Positions 1 to 9,137 of a stretch of DNA of 64,000 nt are shown here, piece by piece. Source of the stretch: Clavibacter sp. VKM Ac-2873 (GTDB lineage: Bacteria; Actinomycetota; Actinomycetes; Actinomycetales; Microbacteriaceae). The position numbers and the translations under genes are program-made. The DNA is taken from assembly GCF_015351075.1 (NCBI RefSeq), contig NZ_JADKRS010000001.1:1426001-1490000 (forward strand), in the 5' to 3' direction. The notes below the pieces were generated by a model, which was given only the letters and a program-made list of their open reading frames with translations, did no database searches and was not told the origin of the DNA. Position 1 is the stretch's first letter, and every line of letters starts with the position of its first letter.

Positions 1-1001
1 TGCCCCCAGCCCGCGTGCTCGCCCGGCACCGCGACGGCCTCGCCGAGGCGCGGCTCCCACGCGGCGAGCGCGCGCACGGCCTCCTCCACCGCGGCCAGCC
101 GCAGCTTCTCGCCCCCGGAGATCACGACGTCGTCGAGCCGCCCGGTGATGCGCAGTACGCCGTCCACGAGCTCGCCGCCGTCGCCCGTGCGGTACCAGCG
201 GCGGCCGTCGTGCGCGCCGAACGCCGCGTCGGTCGCGCCCGGGTCGCCGAGGTAGCCCTCCGCGAGCATCGGCCCGGCGAGCTCGACCTGCCCGTCGACG
301 ATCGCGACGTCGGCGGTCGCGACGGGCACGCCGTCGTAGACGCAGCCGCCCGCGGTCTCGCTGGATCCGTAGGTGCGGACCACGCGCCACCCCAGCTCGG
401 CCGCGCGGTCGACCAGGTGCGGCGGCGTCGCCTGGCCGCCCACGAGGATCGCGTCGAGACGGCGGACGGCGTCGCGGACGCGGCGCCCGTCGCCGCCTGC
501 GTCACCGCCCTCCGCGCCCTCCGCGGCCTCCACCAGCCGGTGCAGCTGCGTCGGCACGAGCGACGTGTAGCGGGCCACGCGAGCGTCCATCGACGCCGCG
601 AGCTCCGCGAACGCACGCGGGTCGAAGCTGCCGGCCGCGAGCACCGCCGGCGCCGTGCCCGCCGCGATCGAGCGCACGAGCACCTGGAGGCCGGCGATGT
701 AGTGGGTGGGGAGCGCGAGGATCCACTGCCCCGGTGCCCCGAGGGCGGCCTGCGACGCGGCGGCGCTCGCCAGCAGCGCGTCCGACGAGAGCGCCACGCG
801 CTTGGGCCGGGATGTGGTGCCGGACGTCTCGACGACGAGCGCGACGCGGCGCTCGACCTCGTCGGGCGCGGGCGGATCCCCGGCGGCCACGGGCGCGTCC
901 ACCGGCCGCGCGAGCAGCGCCGGGCCGTCGCCCGCGAGCGCCGCGCGGAGGAGCGGCAGCGCCTCGGCGCCGGACGCGGTCAGCCGCGCGAGCCGCCTCA
1001 C
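1..1001 (-). CDS. menE: o-succinylbenzoate-CoA ligase MenE, 3' end off window
   Basis: Acyl-adenylate-forming enzyme that activates o-succinylbenzoate with CoA in menaquinone synthesis. Only the first 333 residues are in the window; the C-terminal part lies beyond the left edge. The ATP loop ETSGTTSRPK is at about 58-67, the YGSSETAGG motif at 211-219, RTGDGG at 271-276 and the hinge-region GRLDDVVISGGEKL at 287-300. The start is inferred as GTG at 1001, 19 bases after the menB stop; the N-terminus is short, as in other actinobacterial MenE proteins. Same strand as menB, so probably cotranscribed. No other family fits this motif set and neighbourhood as well. Confidence 0.9.
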   Translation of the reverse strand, partial: MRRLARLTASGAEALPLLRAALAGDGPALLARPVDAPVAAGDPPAPDEVERRVALVVETSGTTSRPKRVALSSDALLASAAASQAALGAPGQWILALPTHYIAGLQVLVRSIAAGTAPAVLAAGSFDPRAFAELAASMDARVARYTSLVPTQLHRLVEAAEGAEGGDAGGDGRRVRDAVRRLDAILVGGQATPPHLVDRAAELGWRVVRTYGSSETAGGCVYDGVPVATADVAIVDGQVELAGPMLAEGYLGDPGATDAAFGAHDGRRWYRTGDGGELVDGVLRITGRLDDVVISGGEKLRLAAVEEAVRALAAWEPRLGEAVAVPGEHAGWG

Positions 1002-1020
1002 GGCGCCAGGCCCGCCCGGA

Positions 1021-1932
1021 TCAGAACTGCCACGGGAACGGCGACCAGTCGGGCGCGCGCTTCTCGAGGAAGGAGTCGCGGCCCTCGACGGCCTCGTCGG
1101 TGCCGTAGGCGAGGCGCGTGGCCTCCCCCGCGAACACCTGCTGGCCGACCATGCCGTCGTCGACCGCGTTGAACGCGAACTTGAGCATGCGGATCGCGGT
1201 GGGCGACTTCCCGAGGATCGTCTCGGCCCACCCGAGCGCGGTGGCCTCGAGCTCGGCGTGGGGCACGACGCGGTTCACGGCGCCCATCTCGTACATGCGC
1301 TGGGCGCTGTGCTCCTCGGCGAGGAAGAACACCTCGCGCGCGGACTTCTGGCCGACCTGGCGGGCGAAGTACGCGGATCCGTACCCGCCGTCGAACGAGC
1401 CGACGTCGGCGTCGGTCTGCTTGAAGCGCCCGTGCTCGGCCGAGGCGATCGTGAGGTCGCACACGACGTGCAGCGAGTGCCCGCCGCCGGCCGCCCAGCC
1501 GGGGACGACCGCGATGACGACCTTCGGCATGAAGCGGATGAGGCGCTGCACCTCGAGGATGTGCAGGCGTCCGGCGCGGGCCGGGTCGACGCCCTCGGCC
1601 GTCTCGCCCTCGCCGTACTTGTAGCCGTCACGGCCGCGGATCCGCTGGTCGCCGCCGCTGCAGAACGCCCAGCCGCCGTCCTTCGGGCTCGGGCCGTTGC
1701 CGGTGAGGAGCACGACGCCGATGCGCGGATCCTGGCGCGCGTCGTCGAGCGCCTGGTACAGCTCGTCGACCGTGCGCGGCCGGAAGGCGTTGCGCACCTC
1801 CGGCCGGTCGAACGCGATGCGCGCGATGCGGCCCGTGAGGTCGTGGTGGTAGGTGATGTCGCTGAAGGCCTCCGCGAGGGGGACGTCGCGCCAGCGGGTG
1901 GGATCGTGGATGTCGGAGACCTGCTTCACCAT
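1021..1932 (-). CDS. menB: 1,4-dihydroxy-2-naphthoyl-CoA synthase MenB
   Basis: Crotonase-fold ring-closing enzyme that turns o-succinylbenzoyl-CoA into 1,4-dihydroxy-2-naphthoyl-CoA. The 303-residue product shows the family signatures FCSGGDQRIRGRDGY, VPGWAAGGGHSLH and TDADVGSFDGGYGS, and the typical C-terminal tail EGRDSFLEKR...FPWQF. The ATG at 1932 has a TAGGCT hexamer exactly six bases upstream and no Shine-Dalgarno sequence, so a leaderless transcript is likely. It is followed by menE and is divergent from menC across 54 bases that hold a perfect palindrome. Confidence 0.96.
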   Translation of the reverse strand: MVKQVSDIHDPTRWRDVPLAEAFSDITYHHDLTGRIARIAFDRPEVRNAFRPRTVDELYQALDDARQDPRIGVVLLTGNGPSPKDGGWAFCSGGDQRIRGRDGYKYGEGETAEGVDPARAGRLHILEVQRLIRFMPKVVIAVVPGWAAGGGHSLHVVCDLTIASAEHGRFKQTDADVGSFDGGYGSAYFARQVGQKSAREVFFLAEEHSAQRMYEMGAVNRVVPHAELEATALGWAETILGKSPTAIRMLKFAFNAVDDGMVGQQVFAGEATRLAYGTDEAVEGRDSFLEKRAPDWSPFPWQF

Positions 1933-1950
1933 GCGTCCAGCCTAGGCGGC

Positions 1951-1974
1951 GCACCCGCGGGCGCCCGCGGGTGC
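1951..1974. promoter_or_regulatory. perfect 24-bp palindrome between menB and menC
   Basis: The half-site GCACCCGCGGGC is followed directly by its exact inverted copy with no spacer. It fills the 54-base gap between the divergent menB (start 1932) and menC (start 1987), overlapping where both promoters must lie: TAGGCT of menB at 1939-1944 and GAGGCT of menC at 1975-1980. It could be a dimer operator for both genes, or an RNA hairpin of no regulatory meaning. Confidence 0.5.
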
Positions 1975-1986
1975 GAGGCTGGATCC

Positions 1987-2970
1987 ATGCTCCCCGCCCT
2001 GGACGACCTCCTCGCCACCGCCCGCGTCGTCGCCCTCCCGCTCCGCACGCGCTTCCGCGGCCTCGACGTGCGCGAGGCGGTGCTGATCGAGGGCCCGCTC
2101 GGCTGGACGGAGTTCTCGCCGTTCGTCGAGTACGACGACGCCGAGTCCGCCGCCTGGCTCGCGGCCGCGATCGACTTCGGCTGGACGGAGCCACCCGCTC
2201 CCCTGCGCGACCACGTGCTCGTGAACGCGACGATCCCGGCCGTCGAGGCCGCCCGCGTCGCCGAGGTGCTGGCCCGGTTCCCCGGGTGCCGCACCGCGAA
2301 GGTCAAGGTCGCCGAGCGCGGCACGACGCTCGCGGACGACGTGGCGCGCGTCGCCGAGGTGCGCCGCCTCCTCGGGCCGGAAGGGCGGGTGCGCGTCGAC
2401 GCCAACGCCGCGTGGAACGTCGACGAGGCCGAGCACGCGATCCACGCCCTCGCCGAGCACGACCTGGAGTACGTGGAGCAGCCGTGCGCGTCGGTGGAGG
2501 AGCTCGCCGAGCTGCGCGGGCGGATCCGCCACCTGGGCGTGCCCGTCGCCGCCGACGAGAGCGTGCGCAAGGCCGAGGACCCGCTGCGGGTCGCTCGTGC
2601 CGGCGCCGCGGACCTGCTGGTGGTCAAGGCGCAGCCGCTCGGCGGGATCCACCGCGCGCTGCGGATCACGGAGGAGGCGGGCCTCCCCGTGGTGGTCTCC
2701 AGCGCGCTCGACACGAGCGTCGGGATCGCCATGGCCGCGCACCTCGCCGCGGCGATCCCCGACCTGCCGCATGACTGCGGCCTCGGCACGGTCTCGCTCT
2801 TCGTCGAGGACGTCGTGGCGGAGCCGCTCGTGCCGGTGGACGGCAGGATCCCCGTGCGCCGCGTGTCGCCCGACACCCGGCTGCTCGAGGATCACGTCGC
2901 CGGGGCGGAGCGCCGCGACTGGTGGCTCGACCGGATCCGCCGCACGCACGCCGTGCTCGCCCGCGGCTGA
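1987..2970 (+). CDS. menC: o-succinylbenzoate synthase MenC
   Basis: Enolase-superfamily enzyme that dehydrates SHCHC to o-succinylbenzoate in menaquinone synthesis. The 327-residue product has the catalytic lysine pair KVK at 105-107, metal ligands D138 (RVDAN), E164 (YVEQP) and D190 (AADES), and the second catalytic lysine K214 (VVKAQPLGG). The open frame extends far upstream, but the family start MLPALDDLL at 1987 lies just after the divergent menB. Its product feeds MenE and then MenB, so the three neighbours cover consecutive pathway steps. Confidence 0.95.
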   Translation: MLPALDDLLATARVVALPLRTRFRGLDVREAVLIEGPLGWTEFSPFVEYDDAESAAWLAAAIDFGWTEPPAPLRDHVLVNATIPAVEAARVAEVLARFPGCRTAKVKVAERGTTLADDVARVAEVRRLLGPEGRVRVDANAAWNVDEAEHAIHALAEHDLEYVEQPCASVEELAELRGRIRHLGVPVAADESVRKAEDPLRVARAGAADLLVVKAQPLGGIHRALRITEEAGLPVVVSSALDTSVGIAMAAHLAAAIPDLPHDCGLGTVSLFVEDVVAEPLVPVDGRIPVRRVSPDTRLLEDHVAGAERRDWWLDRIRRTHAVLARG

Positions 2971-3001
2971 CGCGGGCGCCGGCCGGGCCGAGCCCGGAGG
3001 C

Positions 3002-4033
3002 CTACAGACCGCTGTAGGTGTGCAGCCCCTTGAAGAACACGTTCACGATGCCGAAGTTGAACATGACGGCGGAGAACCCGATGACGGCCAGCCACGCGGA
3101 GCGCGACCCGCGCCAGCCGCGCGTGGCCCGCGCGTGGATGTACCCGGCGTAGAGCACCCAGATGATGAAGGTCCAGACCTCCTTGGTGTCCCACCCCCAG
3201 TACCGGCCCCACGCCCGCTCCGCCCAGACGGCGCCGGCCATGAGCGTGAAGGTCCAGAAGATGAAGCCCACGATGTTGAGGCGGTAGGCCATCGACTCGA
3301 GCGTGACCGAGTCGGGCAGGGTCGCGAGGAAGCGCATCTTGGCGGCCTGCGCGTCCGCGGCGAGGGACTCCCGCCGGAACTGCAGCAGCTGCACGCCCGA
3401 GAGCGCGAAGGCCAGGGCGAAGAAGCCCGTGCCGAGCGCCGCGACGAAGACGTGGATCACGAGCCAGTACGACTGCAGCGACGGCGGCAGCGGCGCCACC
3501 TCTACGCGGTACTGCACCACGGCGATGCCCAGCAGGATGAGGATGAGCCCGGTGACGAAGGTGCCCAGGAAGCGCAGGTCGCGGCGCGTGAGCACGATGA
3601 GGTACACGCTGAGGATGAGGAGCGTGCCCGTCATCGCGAACTCGTACATGTTCGCCCACGGGACCCGCGAGGCCGCGATGCCGCGGAGCACGGTGGCGAC
3701 GGCGTGCGCGACGAAGCCGACGCTGAGCAGGACCATGGCGACGTTGAGGCTCAGGGAGCGGCCGGCGGCCACGGGCGCGTCCGGCCCGGTGGCGTTGCGA
3801 TCGCCGTCTCCGCTCGACGCGGCCGGCTCGCGCTCCAGCGTGGCCGTGCCGCCCCGACGCGCGGAGGTGGCCCCGACGGCGGAGGGCTGGCGGGCCGCGG
3901 CGGTGGCAGCGTCCGCCACGAGCGCGGAGCGCCGCGCGAGGTCGAGGGCGAACGCGATGAACGCGGCCGCGTAGAGCCCCATCGCGACGAGGAGCGCGAT
4001 GAGGGAGACGTCGTCGAGCATGGCCGTGTTCAC
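3002..4033 (-). CDS. ccsB: System II cytochrome c synthase subunit CcsB/ResC
   Basis: Integral membrane protein that, with ResB, carries heme across the membrane and attaches it to apocytochrome c. The 343-residue product has multiple membrane segments, the heme-binding WWD motif at about 275-287 (WGRYWGWDTKEVW) and conserved histidines near H110, H194 and H300. Residues 35-95 are a low-complexity Ala/Gly/Pro linker between the first helix and the core. The GTG start overlaps the resB stop by four bases. A TAGGCT hexamer six bases before the GTG could give a second, internal leaderless promoter. Confidence 0.93.
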   Translation of the reverse strand: MNTAMLDDVSLIALLVAMGLYAAAFIAFALDLARRSALVADAATAAARQPSAVGATSARRGGTATLEREPAASSGDGDRNATGPDAPVAAGRSLSLNVAMVLLSVGFVAHAVATVLRGIAASRVPWANMYEFAMTGTLLILSVYLIVLTRRDLRFLGTFVTGLILILLGIAVVQYRVEVAPLPPSLQSYWLVIHVFVAALGTGFFALAFALSGVQLLQFRRESLAADAQAAKMRFLATLPDSVTLESMAYRLNIVGFIFWTFTLMAGAVWAERAWGRYWGWDTKEVWTFIIWVLYAGYIHARATRGWRGSRSAWLAVIGFSAVMFNFGIVNVFFKGLHTYSGL

Positions 4034-5685
4034 GAGTGGAGCCTAACTTCTGCATCTGACACCGCGGGAGGCCGGAGGCCGGCCGCGTGCGTGGAGGCCA
4101 GGGCCGCGACGGCGGCCTCCAGCGTGGGGTCCTCGCCGCGGGCCAGGCCCGCGTACTCGAGGGTGGTGGATCCGTCGGCCTGCGGCACCGCCTTGACCCA
4201 CACGCGCCGGCGCGGCACGAAGAGGGACGTGAGCAGGCCGCCGAGCACGAGGACCGCGAACAGCAGCACCCAGCGCTGCGTCGGGTCGTGGTGCACGTCG
4301 AACGAGACGAAGCGCGGCACGGCGTCGAGGCTCACGGTGCCGAGCCCGTCGGGCAGGTCGGCGGTCTGGCCCGGGGAGAGGCGGACGCCCTGGACCCCGG
4401 TCTGCCCGCCCGTGAGCTGCGTGAGGTCGTTGACGTCGAGCGTGTAGACCGATGTCGGCACGCCCTGGTCGATGCCGAGGTCGCCGGTGTAGACGTTCAG
4501 GGTCAGGACCGGGTTGTCGAGGTCGGGATACGACGACGTGAACGGGGTCCGGGAGTCGTCGAGCGTGGGATAGAAGAAGCCGATCATGCCCACCTGCTCG
4601 CTCAGGCCGTCCGGCACCTTTACGACGCCGAGCGACTTGAGCTTCGCGTCCTGCGGGAGGAACGGCACGTCGGCGCTGTAGACGCTGTTGCCCTGGGGAT
4701 CCCGCACCGTCACGTGCGGCGCGTAGCCGTTGCCGAGGAGGTACATGTCGGTGCCGCCGATCGCGAGGGGGTCGTTGACCTTCACCTCGCGGTCCTGCGG
4801 CTGGCCGCCCGGCACGTCCGCCGTCACGTCGGCCGTGAAGTCGAGCGGCTGGCCGATGGCGTTCGGGTTCTGCTGCTCGTACTGCACGTGCAGCGCGTTC
4901 AGCTTGACGCGGTACGGGGTGAGCGACGAGTCGTCGAAGAACCGGCCCGGGTTGAACGAGTCGAACGTCGACAGCGTGTTGACGAACGACTGGCCCTCCA
5001 CGAGCACCTTCTGCCCGGAGTAGCCGAAGCCGCCGCCGATGCCGACCGTGATGAGGATCCCGACGAGCGCGGAGTGGAAGACGAGGTTGCCGGTCTCGCG
5101 CAGGTAGCCGCGCTCCGCCGAGACGGAGAGCACGCCGCCCGCGGCCGACGCGTCGTCGACGAGCACCGTGCGGTACCGCTGGCGCTTGAGCAGCGCGCGG
5201 GCCTGGCGGATCGCGTCGACCGGATCCGCCGTGGTGGTGCGCGTCGTGTACCCGGCGAGGCGCGAGAGCCGCGCGGGCGTCTTGGGCGGCGCCTGGCGGA
5301 GCGCGTCGAAGTGGTGCTTGGCGCGCGGCACGACGCAGCCGATGAGGCTGATGAACAGCAGCAGGTAGATGGAGGAGAACCAGACCGAGCTGTAGGTGTC
5401 GAACACCTGGAGCTTGTCGAGGATCGGGTACAGGTCGGGGTTGTCCGTGCGGAACTGCGTGACGCCGTTCGGGTCGGAGGTGCGCTGCGGCACGAGGGAT
5501 CCGGGGATCGCCGCGAACGCGAGCAGCAGCAGCAGGAACAGCGCCGTGCGCATGCTCGTGAGCTGCCGCCAGAACCAGCGCAGCGTGCCGACGAAGCCGA
5601 GCTTGGGCTGGACGATGGCGCCGTCGGCGGACGACGGGCGCGGCGCCTGCCGCGGGGAGTCGACGTGATCAGATGGCCGGGACAT
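4030..5685 (-). CDS. resB: cytochrome c biogenesis protein ResB
   Basis: Partner of CcsB in the System II heme ligation complex. The 551-residue product has an N-terminal basic region, three membrane helices in the first 250 residues (around FLLLLLAFAAIPGSLVPQR and SSIYLLLFISLIGCVV), a large extracytoplasmic domain, and a last helix near residue 470 (WVLLFAVLVLGGLLTSLFV). The start overlaps the end of ccdA by 17 bases and the stop overlaps ccsB, so translation is probably coupled along the unit. Confidence 0.93.
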   Translation of the reverse strand: MSRPSDHVDSPRQAPRPSSADGAIVQPKLGFVGTLRWFWRQLTSMRTALFLLLLLAFAAIPGSLVPQRTSDPNGVTQFRTDNPDLYPILDKLQVFDTYSSVWFSSIYLLLFISLIGCVVPRAKHHFDALRQAPPKTPARLSRLAGYTTRTTTADPVDAIRQARALLKRQRYRTVLVDDASAAGGVLSVSAERGYLRETGNLVFHSALVGILITVGIGGGFGYSGQKVLVEGQSFVNTLSTFDSFNPGRFFDDSSLTPYRVKLNALHVQYEQQNPNAIGQPLDFTADVTADVPGGQPQDREVKVNDPLAIGGTDMYLLGNGYAPHVTVRDPQGNSVYSADVPFLPQDAKLKSLGVVKVPDGLSEQVGMIGFFYPTLDDSRTPFTSSYPDLDNPVLTLNVYTGDLGIDQGVPTSVYTLDVNDLTQLTGGQTGVQGVRLSPGQTADLPDGLGTVSLDAVPRFVSFDVHHDPTQRWVLLFAVLVLGGLLTSLFVPRRRVWVKAVPQADGSTTLEYAGLARGEDPTLEAAVAALASTHAAGLRPPAVSDAEVRLHS

Positions 5686-6409
5686 ACGTGGCGATCACCC
5701 CCTGGAGCTGGAGCATCCACGCCGACCAGAGGCCCGAGACCATGAGCACGCCGGTGATGACCAGCAGCGCTCCCCCGACGAGGTTGACGGTGCGGATGTG
5801 GCGGCGGAGGAACCCGACGGTGCGCGTCATCCAGCCGAGGCCGAGGGCCACGAGGAGGAACGGCACGCCGAGCCCGACGCAGTAGGCGACCCCGAGCAGC
5901 ACGCCGCGGCCCGCGTCGGCCGAGGTGAGGCTCATGGAGATGACGACGGCGAGGGTCGGGCCGATGCAGGGCGCCCAGCCGATGCCGAAGACGACGCCGA
6001 GCAGCGGCGCCCCCGCGAGCCCGGTCGCCGGGCGCCAGGAGCTCTTCACCTGCCGCTGGAGGAAGCCGAGCCGGCCGGTGAAGACGAGCCCCATCACGAT
6101 GAGGACGACGCCGAGGATCCGCGTGATGACGTCCTGCCAGCGCAGGAGCCAGAACCCGGCCGTGGCGGAGACGAGCGTCGTGACGATGAAGACGGCGGAG
6201 AAGCCGAGCACGAAGAGCGCCGTGCCGATGAGCAGGCGGCGACGCGTCGCGGATCCGCCCCTCGCCTCGGCCATGCCGCCGATGTACCCGAGGTAGCCGG
6301 GCACGAGCGGCAGCACGCAGGGCGACGCGAACGAGACCAGGCCCGCGAGCAGCGCGAGCGGCACCGCGACGAGGAGCTGGCCGGAGAGGACGCTCTGGAT
6401 CTGGTCCAC
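5669..6409 (-). CDS. ccdA: thiol-disulfide transporter CcdA
   Basis: Six-helix membrane protein of the DsbD/CcdA family that passes electrons from cytoplasmic thioredoxin to the extracytoplasmic ResA, keeping apocytochrome c cysteines reduced. The 246-residue product carries the two hallmark cysteines in SFASPCVLPLVPGYLGYI and GIGWAPCIGPTLAVV. The start is a GTG whose first base directly follows the resA stop codon, with no intergenic base. Position between resA and resB matches the standard actinobacterial order. Confidence 0.94.
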   Translation of the reverse strand: MDQIQSVLSGQLLVAVPLALLAGLVSFASPCVLPLVPGYLGYIGGMAEARGGSATRRRLLIGTALFVLGFSAVFIVTTLVSATAGFWLLRWQDVITRILGVVLIVMGLVFTGRLGFLQRQVKSSWRPATGLAGAPLLGVVFGIGWAPCIGPTLAVVISMSLTSADAGRGVLLGVAYCVGLGVPFLLVALGLGWMTRTVGFLRRHIRTVNLVGGALLVITGVLMVSGLWSAWMLQLQGVIATYVPAI

Positions 6410-7018
6410 CTACCCCGCCGCCTCGGCGACGGTGTCCTTCACCAGCGTGCGGAGCACCCCGGGGTCGATCTGCCCGAGCACGCGCGAGGCCACCCGACCC
6501 TGGCGGTCGAGCACGAGCGTCGCGGGCACGGCGTTCGGCGCGATGGTGCCGGCGAACGCGAGCTGCATGGAGGTGTCCTCGACGTCGAGGACGGACGGGT
6601 AGGTGATGCCGTACGTCTTGTCGAACGAGTCGACGTTCGGCCGCTGGTCGCGGGTGTTCACGCCGAGGAACTTGACGCCGTCGGCCGCGTGCTCCTCGCT
6701 CGCGGCCTGCAGGTCCTTCGCCTCGAGGCGGCAGGGCGGGCACTCGGCGTACCAGAAGTTGAGGACCGTGACGGATCCGCGGTAGTCGGCCGCGGTGATC
6801 TCCGTGCCGTCCGACAGGGTGCCGGAGAAGTCGACGGGAGCCGCGCGGTCGGCGAGCGCGATCTCGGTGAACGTGCCGTCGCCGGCGATGTACCGCTTGT
6901 TGTCGCCGGCCTTGAACTCGGCGGCGAGCGGATCCTCGGCGCAGCCCGAGAGGGCGATGACGGCCAGCACGCCGGATGCGGCGGCGGCGAGGACGCTGCG
7001 ACGGGGGACGCCCGGCAT
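6410..7018 (-). CDS. resA: thioredoxin-like lipoprotein ResA/TlpA
   Basis: Membrane-anchored extracytoplasmic thiol reductase that reduces apocytochrome c before heme attachment. The 202-residue product has a lipoprotein signal with lipobox LSGC (lipidated Cys26) and a redox-type thioredoxin fold with catalytic C93-P-P-C96 in NFWYAECPPC. The family cis-proline region is near NAVPATLVLD. The start ATG overlaps the stop of the preceding phosphatase in a TGATG arrangement, and ccdA follows without a gap. Confidence 0.93.
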   Translation of the reverse strand: MPGVPRRSVLAAAASGVLAVIALSGCAEDPLAAEFKAGDNKRYIAGDGTFTEIALADRAAPVDFSGTLSDGTEITAADYRGSVTVLNFWYAECPPCRLEAKDLQAASEEHAADGVKFLGVNTRDQRPNVDSFDKTYGITYPSVLDVEDTSMQLAFAGTIAPNAVPATLVLDRQGRVASRVLGQIDPGVLRTLVKDTVAEAAG

Positions 7019-7662
7019 CACACCGCCCCCTGGTCGACGGCGTCGGCGGCGAGCCCGGCCGCCGCGTCGATGTAGCCCGTCTCGACGAACCGGTCGCCGA
7101 CGCGCTCCACCGTCGTGATGCTCGACAGGGCGCAGCGCCGCTGGCGGGGATCGTGGAAGAGGCGCTCGCCCGCGAGGGAGAGGTGGACCATCCAGATGGG
7201 CAGCTGGTGGCTGACGATGACGACGTCGCCGTCGGGCACGGAGCGGTACGCCGCCTTGACGGCCTCCGCCATGCGCGCGGCGATGGAGCGGTACGACTCG
7301 CCCCAGCTGGGCTTCACCGGGTCGACGACCAGCGGCCAGAGGCGCGGCGAGCGCGCGATGCGCGCGGGCGAGGGGAAGCGGGATCCCTCGAAGCGGTTGG
7401 TGGGCTCGATGACGCGCTCGTCGGTGGCGACCTCGAGGGCGAAGCGCTCGGCCCAGGGGGCGGCGGACTCCTGCGCGCGCTGCAGGGGCGAGGCGATGAC
7501 GCGGTTGACGGGAGCGCCCGACTCCTCGAGCGTGCGCGCCGCGGCGTCCGCCATGCGATGGCCGAGCTCGGAGAGGCCGTACCCCGGGATCCGTCCGTAG
7601 AGGATCCCGTGCGGGTTGTGCACCTCGCCATGACGGACGAGATGGATTCGTGAGGCGACCAC
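7018..7662 (-). CDS. histidine phosphatase family protein
   Basis: Phosphoglycerate-mutase-like hydrolase of 214 residues. The catalytic RHGE motif is at 10-13, followed by the family pattern GxSxLG (YGLSELG) and SPLQRAQE, with the second catalytic histidine in VIVSHQLPI. The substrate cannot be read from the sequence. It heads the resA-ccdA-resB-ccsB unit, an arrangement common in actinobacteria, but no direct role in cytochrome c maturation is established. The GTG start has TACACT six bases upstream, suggesting a leaderless promoter for the whole operon. Confidence 0.88.
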   Translation of the reverse strand: MVASRIHLVRHGEVHNPHGILYGRIPGYGLSELGHRMADAAARTLEESGAPVNRVIASPLQRAQESAAPWAERFALEVATDERVIEPTNRFEGSRFPSPARIARSPRLWPLVVDPVKPSWGESYRSIAARMAEAVKAAYRSVPDGDVVIVSHQLPIWMVHLSLAGERLFHDPRQRRCALSSITTVERVGDRFVETGYIDAAAGLAADAVDQGAV

Positions 7663-7978
7663 CCGTCAAGTGTAGGTGTCGTGCGGATGTACAACCGCCG
7701 AGGATCCGGCGCAACCCCCTGCGCTAATCGTTCGTCCGCAATACGATCGGGTGCACCGGTGGGGGCCGGCCTCTCGGGACCGGTGCCGACCGGATGTTAC
7801 GTGCGTATACGAACGTTTGGGCCCCAAAGGAATCGCGCGCTAAGTTAGGTGCTCGAGGTCGTGACCCGGCCTCCCGGCGAGAGCCCCGTAGATCACGGGA
7901 CCTCGCAGAGACCCCCGTCGAACGGACGCGGGCCCGCATGACGATGCCGTCCGCGACGGCACGGAAGGAACGGGCACC
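7663..7978 (+). promoter_or_regulatory. regulatory region of the sigma factor gene
   Basis: This 316-base gap holds no convincing ORF. It contains a 27-base element at 7724-7750 (begins CTAATCGTT, ends TACGATCGG) that recurs in similar form at 9140-9165 before the next plus-strand gene. A possible promoter is TTGGGC at 7817-7822 with TAAGTT at 7841-7846, 18 bases apart. The start of the gene is preceded by AAGGAA, so this message has a long leader, unlike many genes nearby. Confidence 0.45.
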
Positions 7979-9022
7979 ATGACGATGACACCGACCCGGC
8001 CCACGGCCGCAGACACCACCTCCGACGCCGCCCTCGACCAGGTCGAGTCCGTCGGTCCGGTCGATCCGTACGCGGACTCCGACCTCCCCGAGCCCTCGCT
8101 CGTCACGCCGGGCGCGAGCACGGACGCCGTCAAGGACTACCTCCGCCAGATCGGCCGCGTGCCCCTGCTCACCGCCGAGCAGGAGGTCACCGTCGCCCGC
8201 CGCATCGAGGTGGGCGTGCTGTCGAAGGAGGTGCTCGACACCCGCACCGACCTCACCCCGTCCGAGCGCCGCGAGTACCAGACCCTCGCCCAGGACGGGA
8301 TGCGCGCCAAGCAGCACCTCGTCAACGCGAACCTGCGCCTCGTCGTCAGCATCGCCAAGCGCTACACGGGCCGCGGCCTGCCGTTCCTGGACCTCATCCA
8401 GGAGGGCAACATGGGCCTCGTGCGGGCCGTCGAGAAGTTCGACTACCAGGCGGGCTTCAAGTTCTCGACCTACGCGTCGTGGTGGATCAAGCAGTCGATC
8501 ACCCGCGGCATGGCCGACACGAGCCGCACCATCCGGATCCCCGTGCACACGGTCGAGCACATCAACCGGATCAACGCCGTGCAGCGCGAGCTGGCGGTGG
8601 AGCTCGGCCGGGACCCCTCCATGGAGGAGATCGCGCGCGAGTCGGACACGCCCGTCACCAAGGTGCGCTACCTGCTCGACCGCGCGCAGGAGCCCATGTC
8701 GCTCCAGGTCCTCGTGGGCGGCAGCGGCGGCGACGGCGACACCGAGATGGCCGACCTCATCGAGGACGCCGACGTCACGCAGCCCATCGACGTGGTGACG
8801 CAGCAGCTCATGGCGGCGCACGTCACGCGCCTCATCGACGGGCTCGCGGACCGCGACGCCGAGGTCGTGCGGATGCGCTTCGGCCTCGCGGGCCTCGAGC
8901 CGCGCTCGCTCGCCTTCGTCAGCCAGCAGCTCGGGGTGACGCGCGAGCGCGTGCGCCAGATCGAGAAGAAGGTGCTCGCGAAGCTCCGCATCCCGGAGCT
9001 CGAGACGTACATCCGCGGCTGA
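7979..9022 (+). CDS. group 2 sigma-70 RNA polymerase sigma factor
   Basis: Promoter-recognition subunit of RNA polymerase, 347 residues. Region 1.2 is at about 50-75 ([19 protein letters not shown]), region 2 contains the classic [17 protein letters not shown] and [13 protein letters not shown], and region 4.2 contains [14 protein letters not shown]. It lacks the long region 1.1 of a primary sigma, and the C-terminus ([16 protein letters not shown]) is unlike housekeeping RpoD, so it is best placed with SigB/HrdD-type alternative sigmas. Which stress it serves cannot be read from sequence. A terminator follows directly, making it monocistronic. Confidence 0.92.
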   Translation: MTMTPTRPTAADTTSDAALDQVESVGPVDPYADSDLPEPSLVTPGASTDAVKDYLRQIGRVPLLTAEQEVTVARRIEVGVLSKEVLDTRTDLTPSERREYQTLAQDGMRAKQHLVNANLRLVVSIAKRYTGRGLPFLDLIQEGNMGLVRAVEKFDYQAGFKFSTYASWWIKQSITRGMADTSRTIRIPVHTVEHINRINAVQRELAVELGRDPSMEEIARESDTPVTKVRYLLDRAQEPMSLQVLVGGSGGDGDTEMADLIEDADVTQPIDVVTQQLMAAHVTRLIDGLADRDAEVVRMRFGLAGLEPRSLAFVSQQLGVTRERVRQIEKKVLAKLRIPELETYIRG

Positions 9023-9033
9023 TCCGCCGCAGC

Positions 9034-9077
9034 ACGACCGAGGGCCGTCCGCATCGCGCGGGCGGCCCTCCGTCGTG
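9034..9077 (+). terminator. terminator after the sigma factor gene
   Basis: Inverted repeat AGGGCCG / CGGCCCT (9041-9047 and 9063-9069), extended outward by ACGACC-like and GTCGT arms and inward by CGC/GCG. It begins 12 bases after the stop codon. There is no long T tract, as is usual in this very GC-rich sequence. Confidence 0.6.
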
Positions 9078-9137
9078 GACGCCCGGCCGGATGCCCGGCG
9101 GCGACCGCGAAGCTCCGGATCCGCCCGGAAGAACGCC

